Below, one piece after another: positions 17,199-25,461 of a stretch of DNA of 44,086 bases (within the stretch, counting starts at the first letter, position 1; every line of letters starts with the position of its first letter). This DNA comes from CAYLNH01 sp964384625 (GTDB taxonomy: Bacteria > Verrucomicrobiota > Lentisphaeria > JABSQK01). The notes beneath the pieces were generated by a model. That model did no database searches and was not told the origin of the DNA. It was given only the letters and a program-made list of their open reading frames with translations. The stretch is from contig CAYLNH010000024.1 of NCBI GenBank assembly GCA_964384625.1, forward strand, positions 1-44,086. The letters are read 5' to 3'. A program made the translations under genes and the position numbers.

Positions 17199-18241
17199 CA
17201 GATGTTCGACCTCAACGCATTTGCCGGGACCATCTTGCTGGCGATGTTCGCCGGATAGATTGCGGCCACAATGGAGAGCACCATGCCGGCGGCGAGGCAG
17301 ATGCCGATATGCGCCAGAATCGAGGTCAGCGCCAAGGACGACAGGACCAGTCCGACGCCGTAGCTCGAGCCGTAGATCAAGACGGAGACAAGCCAGCCGG
17401 CCAGGCAGCCGACCGCCGAGCCGACGACGCCCATCAGGCTGGACTCGATCAGGAACATGGTGCGGATGAACGCCGACAGCGCCCCCAGGCACTTCATGGT
17501 GCCGATCTCACGAAACCGTTCGGTGACCGACATCAGCATGGAGTTGCTGATACAGATGATCGTCACCAGCATGGAAATCGCAATGATCCAACGCCGGCGG
17601 AACAGGGCCCTGCCGGCTTCCGCCTGGCGGCGGGCAATCTCTTCGGCGTGCAGGTTCCGTTCAAGCACAACCGGCCGCAGACCGCCGGCGGTCTCCAACG
17701 CCGGCAACCGGGTTTTGGCGGCGATTTTATTGCGCAAACCGCCGGCGTACTCCAGCCAGTCGACCCGTTCGGCCGTGCCCTCGCCGACGATCAGCAGGAC
17801 GTGCGCGTCCCGCGTCAGTTCCGTCCTTTCGACCTGCTGCATGAACCGGGTAGCGGTAAAGGTCTCAGCCTGGCTCGAGTTCCCGGCAAACCGGATTTCA
17901 TCGGCGCCGCCGTCATGCAGCGATTGCAGCAGCCGCAGTTCGGCCTCGTTCACGGGTCCGACGGCAAGAACGGCATAGCTCCGGTCCGTCGGCGGCCCGA
18001 TCTCGGCCGCCAGGAAATTGCCCATACGTTCGATCTCCTGGCGGAGTTCTTCTTCCTCGGAGACGCCCTGTTTGATCGCGTCGCTGGACAGAATCGACAT
18101 CAGAAAGGCGATGCCCAGAACAACGCCCATGATCGTCACCAGCGAACGGCCGAGACGAATCCGGATGCCCTGCAGCACGACTTCAAAGGCAATCGACAGC
18201 GGCAGTCGGACCTGGTCATCAATTGGATGTTGTCTGCTCAT
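17198..18241 (-). CDS. FtsX-type ABC permease (operon gene 4)
   Basis: This 347-residue inner-membrane protein has the MacB/FtsX layout. One helix sits near the N-terminus (about 33-53, SLVTIMGVVLGIAFLMSIL), then an extracytoplasmic domain of about 165 residues, then three C-terminal helices. The conserved cytoplasmic turn NSMLMSVTERFREIGTMKCLGAL follows the second helix and is the segment that touches the ATPase. The exterior domain is shorter than the MacB core and contains no motif I can name. It starts one base after the stop of the OPT-like gene and ends sharing a base with the ATPase start. FtsX permeases usually work as dimers, and here a larger FtsX-type protein is encoded two genes upstream, so a heterodimer is possible. 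Confidence 0.9.
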   Translation of the reverse strand: MSRQHPIDDQVRLPLSIAFEVVLQGIRIRLGRSLVTIMGVVLGIAFLMSILSSDAIKQGVSEEEELRQEIERMGNFLAAEIGPPTDRSYAVLAVGPVNEAELRLLQSLHDGGADEIRFAGNSSQAETFTATRFMQQVERTELTRDAHVLLIVGEGTAERVDWLEYAGGLRNKIAAKTRLPALETAGGLRPVVLERNLHAEEIARRQAEAGRALFRRRWIIAISMLVTIICISNSMLMSVTERFREIGTMKCLGALSAFIRTMFLIESSLMGVVGSAVGCLAGWLVSVLIYGSSYGVGLVLSSLALTSILAHIGICLAAGMVLSIVAAIYPANIASKMVPANALRSNI

Positions 18242-18242
18242 T

Positions 18243-20360
18243 TTAGAACGGCGCGCTCGACACGGCTTCCTTAATCAGTTTCATGGCGATCGTCGCCATC
18301 GATATCAGTCCGACACCGGTGAAGTAGCCGGCCATCAAGGTCGGCGCCATGCGCAGGAAGTTCTTGGGGCCGAATTTTCTCTGGAAGTAGAAGCGACCGA
18401 GCATCGCTCCGACGATCTCCAATATCATAATATGGGGAAACTGCCCCAGCCCCCTGATAAAGCCGTAGATGAGCATTGTCGGCAGTCCGACGAAGGTCAG
18501 GATCGCAAACCCGATGACCGTAAAGCCGAAGCCGGCGCCAATGGTCTTGGGATGCAGTGCCTTGCCGAACTGGCTGTCCATCAGCGATTTCTTCTCGGCG
18601 TCCTCGCCCTCCGTGACGAAGGTGGAGGAGAACAGCAGCACCTGGTTTTTCGATTGGTATTCCCAGTGCACCTGGGCGTAGGGATAAGCGTCCGACGGAA
18701 TCGGGTCGGCGGCCCAGATGAAGCCCCAGAAGAGCCAGGACAGGATAAACAGGATGGGAACGGCGATCAGGTCCGCCTTCAGCAGCGACCGGAAGTTGAC
18801 GCCGGTCAGTTCGTTGACGCGGAAGGACTGCGCCATGTTGCCGTAGTTCTCGATTGGAATCGGCGCCAGCCAGATGTCGACGCCCTTGGCGCCCGACAGG
18901 ATAAACGACGTCTCCTTGATGAACGGGATGTCGACGCGCTGACCGGCAATACCCAGCAGACGCGCGTTGACGTAGGAGATGAACGGGTTGTAGAAGAACG
19001 CGAAGATGATCAGGAACAGGATGGGCAGTTGCGGGATGAGCAGGTGGCAGACAACGATCATCGCCGATGCCGCCAGGACATACCCGATCAGCGCCATCCA
19101 CAGCGGGTAGTCGCCGCGGCCGGTCTCGGGTGTGGCCCAGAGGTCCTGTTTGCTGAGCCCCTGGCTGGCACGTTCCTCCTGTTCCCGGCGTTTCTTAAGG
19201 ACATCCCGGACCGTGGAGAAGATACTGACCGCGGCGATGCCGAGACCGGCGCCGATGGTGAAGCTCATCCAGAAATCAATGCGGTTGGCAAACGCCGTGT
19301 TGATGGTATTCATCCCCGGCTGCCAGTGGGTCAGCACGCCGGCATGGTGCAGGATGGGATTCAGGACCATAGTCAGCACAATGGCGATGAAAGTGCCGAC
19401 TACCGCCCAAAAGGGGATGACGAAGCCGAGGCCGATGATGCCGAGATCCAACGCCATGCCGGTCGGGGTTGCGGGCAGAATGCCCTCTGTCCAGGTGGTG
19501 GTATCGACAAACGGCTGCGGGATGAGGTAGACCGGTTTCTCGAGGAACAGCCCGGTCACCGCAGGGACGCCGACCTGCAGCACGCCGAAGCTGATGCCGA
19601 TAATGACGCCGAGCGAGAACAGCCGCCATTTCGAGCCCTTCTTCTTGGTCGAGTCTTTTTTGTCCTTGTCGTCTTCAGTCGTTTCGGATTCCGCCTCCTC
19701 CGTTTCGCCGGCGGTCTCGTCGTCATCGACCTTTTCATCCATTTCGGCCAGCGCCATGGCGCCCTGAGCCTGGATCGGGGCAAACGGGAACGGCAGGTTT
19801 TCGATATCCGAAGTCAGGCGGAAGAAGAAATATCCGAGGGTGTATTTTTTGATAATCGCCAGGAACCGGGTAAAGGCGATCAAAGCGATCGGGATGGCCC
19901 AGGCGCTGTGAAACAGGTTGCGTTCGAGGATGGCGTCGCTGTCGGCCTTGGGCACCCACCAGGTGGGAAAATAGTTGGTCATGCCGGCGTCGCGCGCGGC
20001 CTCGCTGTTGACCAGGTAGGAGCGGTAGATAAGCTGGCCGAACGGACCGCCGGGGAAGAGGACGTTGGCGGCCATCATGACGCCGGCGGCGTGCAGCAGG
20101 ACGACGAGTTCCTGCTTCTTCATGGTCTTCATCGCGCGCCGGGAGATTTCCGCAAACAGAATGACCGTCACCCAGCGGGCGGCGGCGCCGAGGCCGCCGC
20201 CGGTCATCAGGCCGAGGTAGATCGATCCGGGCAGCATGATCAGGCCGCAGAAGAAGATCCCGGCTACGGTCGTCCAACCGAAGCCGTCATGAAACTCGGT
20301 CGGAGTCTCGATCAGGTTGCGGTATTTTTCGAGTTCCTGGTCTTTTGCTTCTCTTGGCAT
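18243..20360 (-). CDS. OPT-like polytopic membrane protein (operon gene 3)
   Basis: This 705-residue protein has many hydrophobic spans (I count about 14-16). It resembles oligopeptide-transporter (OPT)-type proteins annotated in planctomycete-like bacteria. An early glycine-rich block reads IMLPGSIYLGLMTGGGLGAAARW (written here as a description, residues about 41-62). There are long re-entrant-looking stretches such as GFVIPFWAVVGTFIAIVL and FFYNPFISYVNARLLG. A cytosolic loop of about 40 residues near 205-245 is made almost entirely of Asp, Glu, Lys and Thr. The start is three bases after the 1697-residue gene and the stop is one base before the small permease. The packing says it is made in fixed proportion with the ABC parts. 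It is unusual for an OPT-like carrier to sit inside an ABC operon. Family assignment is moderate and the substrate is unknown. Confidence 0.6.
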   Translation of the reverse strand: MPREAKDQELEKYRNLIETPTEFHDGFGWTTVAGIFFCGLIMLPGSIYLGLMTGGGLGAAARWVTVILFAEISRRAMKTMKKQELVVLLHAAGVMMAANVLFPGGPFGQLIYRSYLVNSEAARDAGMTNYFPTWWVPKADSDAILERNLFHSAWAIPIALIAFTRFLAIIKKYTLGYFFFRLTSDIENLPFPFAPIQAQGAMALAEMDEKVDDDETAGETEEAESETTEDDKDKKDSTKKKGSKWRLFSLGVIIGISFGVLQVGVPAVTGLFLEKPVYLIPQPFVDTTTWTEGILPATPTGMALDLGIIGLGFVIPFWAVVGTFIAIVLTMVLNPILHHAGVLTHWQPGMNTINTAFANRIDFWMSFTIGAGLGIAAVSIFSTVRDVLKKRREQEERASQGLSKQDLWATPETGRGDYPLWMALIGYVLAASAMIVVCHLLIPQLPILFLIIFAFFYNPFISYVNARLLGIAGQRVDIPFIKETSFILSGAKGVDIWLAPIPIENYGNMAQSFRVNELTGVNFRSLLKADLIAVPILFILSWLFWGFIWAADPIPSDAYPYAQVHWEYQSKNQVLLFSSTFVTEGEDAEKKSLMDSQFGKALHPKTIGAGFGFTVIGFAILTFVGLPTMLIYGFIRGLGQFPHIMILEIVGAMLGRFYFQRKFGPKNFLRMAPTLMAGYFTGVGLISMATIAMKLIKEAVSSAPF

Positions 20361-20363
20361 TGC

Positions 20364-23300
20364 TTACGCCGTTTCCGCTGCTGCCGTTGCCGGCAGATAC
20401 TTCTGTTCCAGTTGTCCCCTGGCTTCGGCAAACATTTCTTCCTTGTCTTCGTCGCCCACCGCGCGCCAATGCAGGAAGTGGCGCCGCAGCAGTTTGACGA
20501 AGCGTTCGTTCAGATGGGTCCATTTGTCGCGCGTACCGGACAGTCGTTCAAAGACGATGATCGGGATGTACTCACGCGTCTCCGGATCGGTCGTGATCCG
20601 AATCGTCAGTCGCTGCGAGACGCCGAGGTCAAAGGGTTTCAGCCAGATGGTCACGGCCATCTCCGGAATATACGCGTTGCCCGCCAGTTCATCGAGGTCG
20701 TCGGCGAGCCGCATTTCCGGCGGGCCGGCGAAGAACGGCCCGCCGCCGCCGGACCCGTGATCGACGAAGTAGCGCTCGAGGAAGCTGAGAATGGCGATCC
20801 GGTCGTGATGGTAGAGGGTGAACGGCAACTGGAAGGTGATCACGTCGCCGTCGGGTTCCGGCAGTTTCCAGCCCTGTTCTTCGGCGGCCTGCGCAATCTT
20901 TTTCGCGGTCCACGCCGGCAGCAGTGACGACAGAAAGACGCACACCGCGATCGCCACCGAAACGGCCACCGTCGACCACGAGGTGAACGTCATGTTCATG
21001 CCGCCGGTCCAGCCCAGGATCATCAGCACGCGCCCGGTCCCCTGGCTCAACAGGTAGCCCAGAACCGAACCGACAACCGCATAGACCAGGGCTTCCGCCA
21101 TGAACATGAAAAAGACGTAGATCGGGGCGATCCCGACGGCGTTGTAGACGAAGATCTCTTCTTTGCGTTCGTAGACCGAGCCCTTCATCGTATTCAACAC
21201 GGTCAAAGCCACAATCAACATCGGGATGAACATATCGGCATAGCCCGTGGCACTGCTTTCGCGGCTGCGCTTGCCGCGGAAGGAGTACCCGTCAATCCCG
21301 TAGTAGGTGCTGAGCCCGCGTTGTTCGAGCCACTGATCAATCGCGGCCCGGCTTTTCTTGTAGCCGTAGTCATCCGGGAAGACCACGGCAATGGAGTTCA
21401 GCATCTTCCAGCCCTGCGAGACCTCGATCGGCCAGCGGCCGGCGCAGGCGAGGACCACATCCGAACCGTCGAGCAGCGGGTCGGTGTCGTCGGCCAGAAT
21501 GTTGTGGCGTCCTTCCCGGTTCAGTGTTTTCAACGCGGTGACGTCGAACGGCAGCAGCGACTTGCCGTCGAGGTCCTGGGCGGCACTCAGGGAGTTGCCG
21601 TCAAAGATGCCGTAGATCAGGACCTCCTCGCCGTTGAGCTGGGCGCGGACATCGCCGGCATCGACCATTTCCGGCGTGACCCGCAGGGCGGCGGCGGCTT
21701 TGGCGGAGATCATCACCGGCACGGCCCCGGAGGTGGCCTGCATCTGTTCCCTGGTGAACCATTTGTTGCCGGTCAAAACGTTGATTCTGCCGGCCAGCGG
21801 CTCCTCATGGCTGAACAGCAAGGCGCTGGTGAATGAGAAGTCGTGCAGGACCTCCTTGGCGTCCCGACATTCCACCCGGAGTTGCGGATGGAAGCGCTGG
21901 CGGGTCTCCCAGTCCTCAGAGCCGATATAGATGTACCGCGGCGCCACGTCGAATTCCCGGCCGTACTTGGTCTGCAGCGCGAACAACTCCGACCCCTCGA
22001 CAGCCTTGAACCGTTCGTTTTTGACGACGAACCCGTTGAATGCCGCCCGGCCGATGGCGATTTGCGTGTCGGTCAGGTCCGTCTGCGTCGAGGTGAAACA
22101 GATCATGACGAAGGTCATCAGCACCAGCGTCGCACAGGTGAGCCCGGTACGGACGCGGCGGCGGTGCATGTTGTTCAGGCCGAGCAGGAAGGCGGTGGCG
22201 ACGACGCCCATGCGGTTGACTTCGGCTGCTTTGACGCGGCCGCGCCGCCGCCGGATGCTGTCCAGGTTCTCCTGGAATTTGCCGGCGAACAGGATCGAGA
22301 TGCCGGTGGAAATCAACATGATCAGAAATCCGAGCAGGATCATCAGCGAGGAGCGGATCATGGTAAACGCCGGATGCAGCAGTTTCAGCAGCATGAAGAC
22401 GACGAGGAAAATCACCAGGTGCGCGGAGAGCTGCTTGCGGATGTCGGTGAAACCGAAGACGAGTTTCTCGAAGAAGAAGACAAACGGCACCAGCAGCCCC
22501 AGGTACCAGAGGATGCCGAGGATCGCCTGAAAGATATTGCTGCGCAAGACGGGGTGATTGAGGATGGCATAGGTGACGGAATCGCGCGCCCGCAGGATCG
22601 CCTTGTGCTTGGCGATTTCGGGTTCGGCAGCCTGCCGGGCCAGTGCCAGACTGCGCTCCTGGAAGGCCACCGTGCGCTCATCGGCCATCTGGAAGTTCTC
22701 CTGATTCTGGACCACCAGACGTTTGCCGTTGATGTGAATCATGGAACGGGCGGACTCAAGCGGGATATCCAGCAGGATGCGATGATCATATGCCAGGTAA
22801 CCGCGCCCGGTGATTTCCCGGCCCATATGGACGTCTTCCGCCTGCAGTCCCTCGAGCTCAAGGAGATCCGCGGCGCTGGTCCCAAGCATGAACGCCCTGG
22901 TCTCCTGCACTGCTTCGTTGTCGAGGGCGCCGGCCTTGAGCAAGACGAAAAACCGCTCATCGGGCGGGAGGAAGGAGGTGATGAGGTTGCCGTGCGCAAA
23001 GATGTTGGTGCTGGCGAAGGCCGCCAGTCCGCGCTGCCGGATAAAGGCGGCGCCGCTGTAGGTCTTCAGGGTCTGCGGGTTGATCAGATCCAGAATCGTC
23101 ACGGGAACGCCGCGATAGAGCACGAGGTTGACGTCATGGCCGGCGCTGCCGGCCCGCAGATGCATGGATTTGTAGACGGACTGCGCGGCGGTGCCTTCGT
23201 CCTTGATATGGCTGATATAGCCGTCCGGGCCATAGGCGAAGGCGTCGGGAGAATAGTCGTAGGCATGGGCGAAGTGGGCCGCACAAGAGGGGTATTCATA

Positions 23301-25457
23301 GCGGCCGTAGATGTTGCAGACCATGACCAGAGTGGGGAAATGGCCATCCGCGGCCGTCCAGTTCTTGGTCGTCACCAGAGCGCCCTGCACCGGGTAGTTC
23401 GGGATGATCGACTGGCCGACGTTGGCCGCATAGACATTGCCCCGGAACGAATGTATCCGGCGGCGCGTCGGCTGCGGGAAGCGACCGTTGCCGAAGGCAG
23501 CCGAGAGCACGGCCTCGCCGATGACCGACAGCGAATATTCCAGGCTCTGCGTATTGCGCATGAACTCCAGTTCACACGGGAAATAGGCTTTCTTGTAGGT
23601 GCCGGCCCGATCCACATTCACGACACTGAAGGCCGGGTACATGAACAGCGACCACAGGCGACTCTCCCGCGTGATGCCGCCGGTCTTGGAATACACCTGC
23701 TGACCATGACGTTTGCCGCCGATCCGTGCTTCGAGTTCCGCGTCGAGCTTGAGTTCCTGGATCCCCGTGGAGACATGATCGCGGAACCGTTTGAGCAGAC
23801 TGGTCTTGTCCTGGTAGTCCCGGCCCATGGTAAAACTGATGCTCTCGCGCTTCGGCTTGCCCGCGGCCGGCGCCAGCTCCGGGGCAATCACGACAATGTC
23901 GCGATACTGCGCAAACATGTCGTGAATCCGGATTTCACCGTCAAGGGCCGTCTGCCGTTGACGATGATACGCCAGCAGCGCCTTGAGTCGCGCTTCCAGT
24001 CTGGCGCGAACCGTCCGTTCGGCCGCGAATTCAGCGGCGTCCCGGAGCAGTTTGTCCGTGCCGTAGCCGGCATTGGAGAAGGCTCGGTCGTAGCGCCGTT
24101 TGACCGCCTGGAACTGCTTGTAAGCCTCGCCCTCGAGATCCTGGTCGCCCCGCTCAAAGTCGATCTTGGCCACCAGCACCTTTTCGGATTCCTCAAACAC
24201 CAGGGTATTCAACACATGCTGCAGCTGTTCCTCGACAATGTTGCGTGGTTCGTCACCGGCCGCCGACAACGCCTCTATAGTCAAATCCGGATCGACGAAG
24301 AACGCTGGCGCGGCAAACAACGGCACGAGGGCTTCCAGGGCCTCCAGCCGCACGGCGTTCTGTTCGCGATCGGCGAGCAATGCCGTTTTTCTGGCGGCGC
24401 GTTCGGTCTTCTCTCCCAGCGCGGCAAGCAGTCGATTCTGGCTGTCCTGCGCCATGGTCCGGCCGCCGAAAGAAATGAATATGATATCGCGCTTGAGCTC
24501 TTCCCGATACGGCTTGAGCCCCTCGATCAACGCCAGTTGGATCGCCAGCGGATAGGCCTGAATGACGCCCGGGGCGAGGTCGGGCAGGATCGATCCGGCA
24601 TCGTAGGAACTGACCACGACCACGGCTTCGGGGGCCTGGTCGCTGACCGTCATCCGGCCGATGACATTGGTCACGGGGATCTCGCGGTATCCGGTCCGCA
24701 CGTGCAGCCGGATTCGCTTGCCCTCCTGTTTGAAGATCCCGGGGCCGGCGGCGACGCGAACGAAATTGGCGGGGTTCGGGGAGGCCATCTCCTTGAGCTG
24801 GTCCCACTCGATCGCGGCAAGTCCTTCCGGATGCGCCAGGATGAGCGCCTTGATGCCGCGTTCAGCGTACTTGGTCCAGCTCCAGCCGAACCCTTCGGGC
24901 TTCGTCCGCGACAGATCGATCAACCCGATGCAGTCGGCGAATGCCGCCTGCGTCAGCAAGACCTCTTCGGTCAGCAGCACCAACTCGCCGGAGAGGCCGG
25001 ACGCCGGCGTATTCATCGGCTGCATGTGGTTCGGCATAAACGGGTAGATGTCGACCTTGAGCGGCTTGCCGGCGGCGCTCTCGATTTCGGCCCGGCCGGT
25101 CATCGGAGCGACGCTGACGTGCCGGTGTTCCAGCACGTCCAGGCCGGCGTCGGCAAAACGCTGCCGGACATACGCCCGCGCCGCGCTGTGACCATCCTGC
25201 CCCATGGCGCGGGAGCCGAGTTCGAGGATGCCGTCGAGTTCCTGGCGAACGCGTTCCGGGGACACCGCCGCCTGCATGGGTTGGCGATCATATTTCAGGA
25301 ACGGTTCGAGCGGCGGTTCGTAGGGTTTCGGCGCGAAGACCGCAAGGAACCCCTTGACCGCCGCCAGGGTCAACGCCAGAAACACCAGCGCCACGGCGAT
25401 CTGGCCAAGGACCTTCATGCCGGCGTTGCCGTTCTCGGTTGTCTGTGCTTCACGCAT
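20364..25457 (-). CDS. Giant FtsX-type permease with degenerate M28 peptidase-like exterior (operon gene 2)
   Basis: This 1697-residue protein has one helix at 16-41 and then an exterior of roughly 930 residues. Three or four helices follow at about 976-1070, then an FtsX helix near 1100-1122, a second exterior domain of about 285 residues, and three helices between 1408 and 1515. The last 170 residues are cytosolic. The FtsX signature is LNTMKGSVYERKEEIFVYNAVG. Residues about 68-345 follow the M28 zinc-peptidase plan (ILELGSRAMGQDGHSAARAYV, then VTNVIGRM). However, the ligand motif HxD is SYD (284-286) and the catalytic Glu pair is Arg-Thr (333-334, FGGRTMAQDS). The domain therefore looks catalytically dead and may bind peptide or protein instead. 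The start is four bases after the upstream stop. No frameshift is seen. The mid-exterior (about 600-960) is unrecognised. Confidence 0.75.
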   Translation of the reverse strand: MREAQTTENGNAGMKVLGQIAVALVFLALTLAAVKGFLAVFAPKPYEPPLEPFLKYDRQPMQAAVSPERVRQELDGILELGSRAMGQDGHSAARAYVRQRFADAGLDVLEHRHVSVAPMTGRAEIESAAGKPLKVDIYPFMPNHMQPMNTPASGLSGELVLLTEEVLLTQAAFADCIGLIDLSRTKPEGFGWSWTKYAERGIKALILAHPEGLAAIEWDQLKEMASPNPANFVRVAAGPGIFKQEGKRIRLHVRTGYREIPVTNVIGRMTVSDQAPEAVVVVSSYDAGSILPDLAPGVIQAYPLAIQLALIEGLKPYREELKRDIIFISFGGRTMAQDSQNRLLAALGEKTERAARKTALLADREQNAVRLEALEALVPLFAAPAFFVDPDLTIEALSAAGDEPRNIVEEQLQHVLNTLVFEESEKVLVAKIDFERGDQDLEGEAYKQFQAVKRRYDRAFSNAGYGTDKLLRDAAEFAAERTVRARLEARLKALLAYHRQRQTALDGEIRIHDMFAQYRDIVVIAPELAPAAGKPKRESISFTMGRDYQDKTSLLKRFRDHVSTGIQELKLDAELEARIGGKRHGQQVYSKTGGITRESRLWSLFMYPAFSVVNVDRAGTYKKAYFPCELEFMRNTQSLEYSLSVIGEAVLSAAFGNGRFPQPTRRRIHSFRGNVYAANVGQSIIPNYPVQGALVTTKNWTAADGHFPTLVMVCNIYGRYEYPSCAAHFAHAYDYSPDAFAYGPDGYISHIKDEGTAAQSVYKSMHLRAGSAGHDVNLVLYRGVPVTILDLINPQTLKTYSGAAFIRQRGLAAFASTNIFAHGNLITSFLPPDERFFVLLKAGALDNEAVQETRAFMLGTSAADLLELEGLQAEDVHMGREITGRGYLAYDHRILLDIPLESARSMIHINGKRLVVQNQENFQMADERTVAFQERSLALARQAAEPEIAKHKAILRARDSVTYAILNHPVLRSNIFQAILGILWYLGLLVPFVFFFEKLVFGFTDIRKQLSAHLVIFLVVFMLLKLLHPAFTMIRSSLMILLGFLIMLISTGISILFAGKFQENLDSIRRRRGRVKAAEVNRMGVVATAFLLGLNNMHRRRVRTGLTCATLVLMTFVMICFTSTQTDLTDTQIAIGRAAFNGFVVKNERFKAVEGSELFALQTKYGREFDVAPRYIYIGSEDWETRQRFHPQLRVECRDAKEVLHDFSFTSALLFSHEEPLAGRINVLTGNKWFTREQMQATSGAVPVMISAKAAAALRVTPEMVDAGDVRAQLNGEEVLIYGIFDGNSLSAAQDLDGKSLLPFDVTALKTLNREGRHNILADDTDPLLDGSDVVLACAGRWPIEVSQGWKMLNSIAVVFPDDYGYKKSRAAIDQWLEQRGLSTYYGIDGYSFRGKRSRESSATGYADMFIPMLIVALTVLNTMKGSVYERKEEIFVYNAVGIAPIYVFFMFMAEALVYAVVGSVLGYLLSQGTGRVLMILGWTGGMNMTFTSWSTVAVSVAIAVCVFLSSLLPAWTAKKIAQAAEEQGWKLPEPDGDVITFQLPFTLYHHDRIAILSFLERYFVDHGSGGGGPFFAGPPEMRLADDLDELAGNAYIPEMAVTIWLKPFDLGVSQRLTIRITTDPETREYIPIIVFERLSGTRDKWTHLNERFVKLLRRHFLHWRAVGDEDKEEMFAEARGQLEQKYLPATAAAETA

Positions 25458-25461
25458 CGTT

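Noticed and set aside
18018..20927. A 969-codon plus-strand frame opposite the OPT-like gene
   Set aside because: The sequence is hydrophilic and low in complexity, mirrors membrane-helix codons, and has no start signal.
24400..25300. Active M28 aminopeptidase
   Set aside because: The metal-binding His and the catalytic Glu pair are replaced, so only the fold resemblance is kept.
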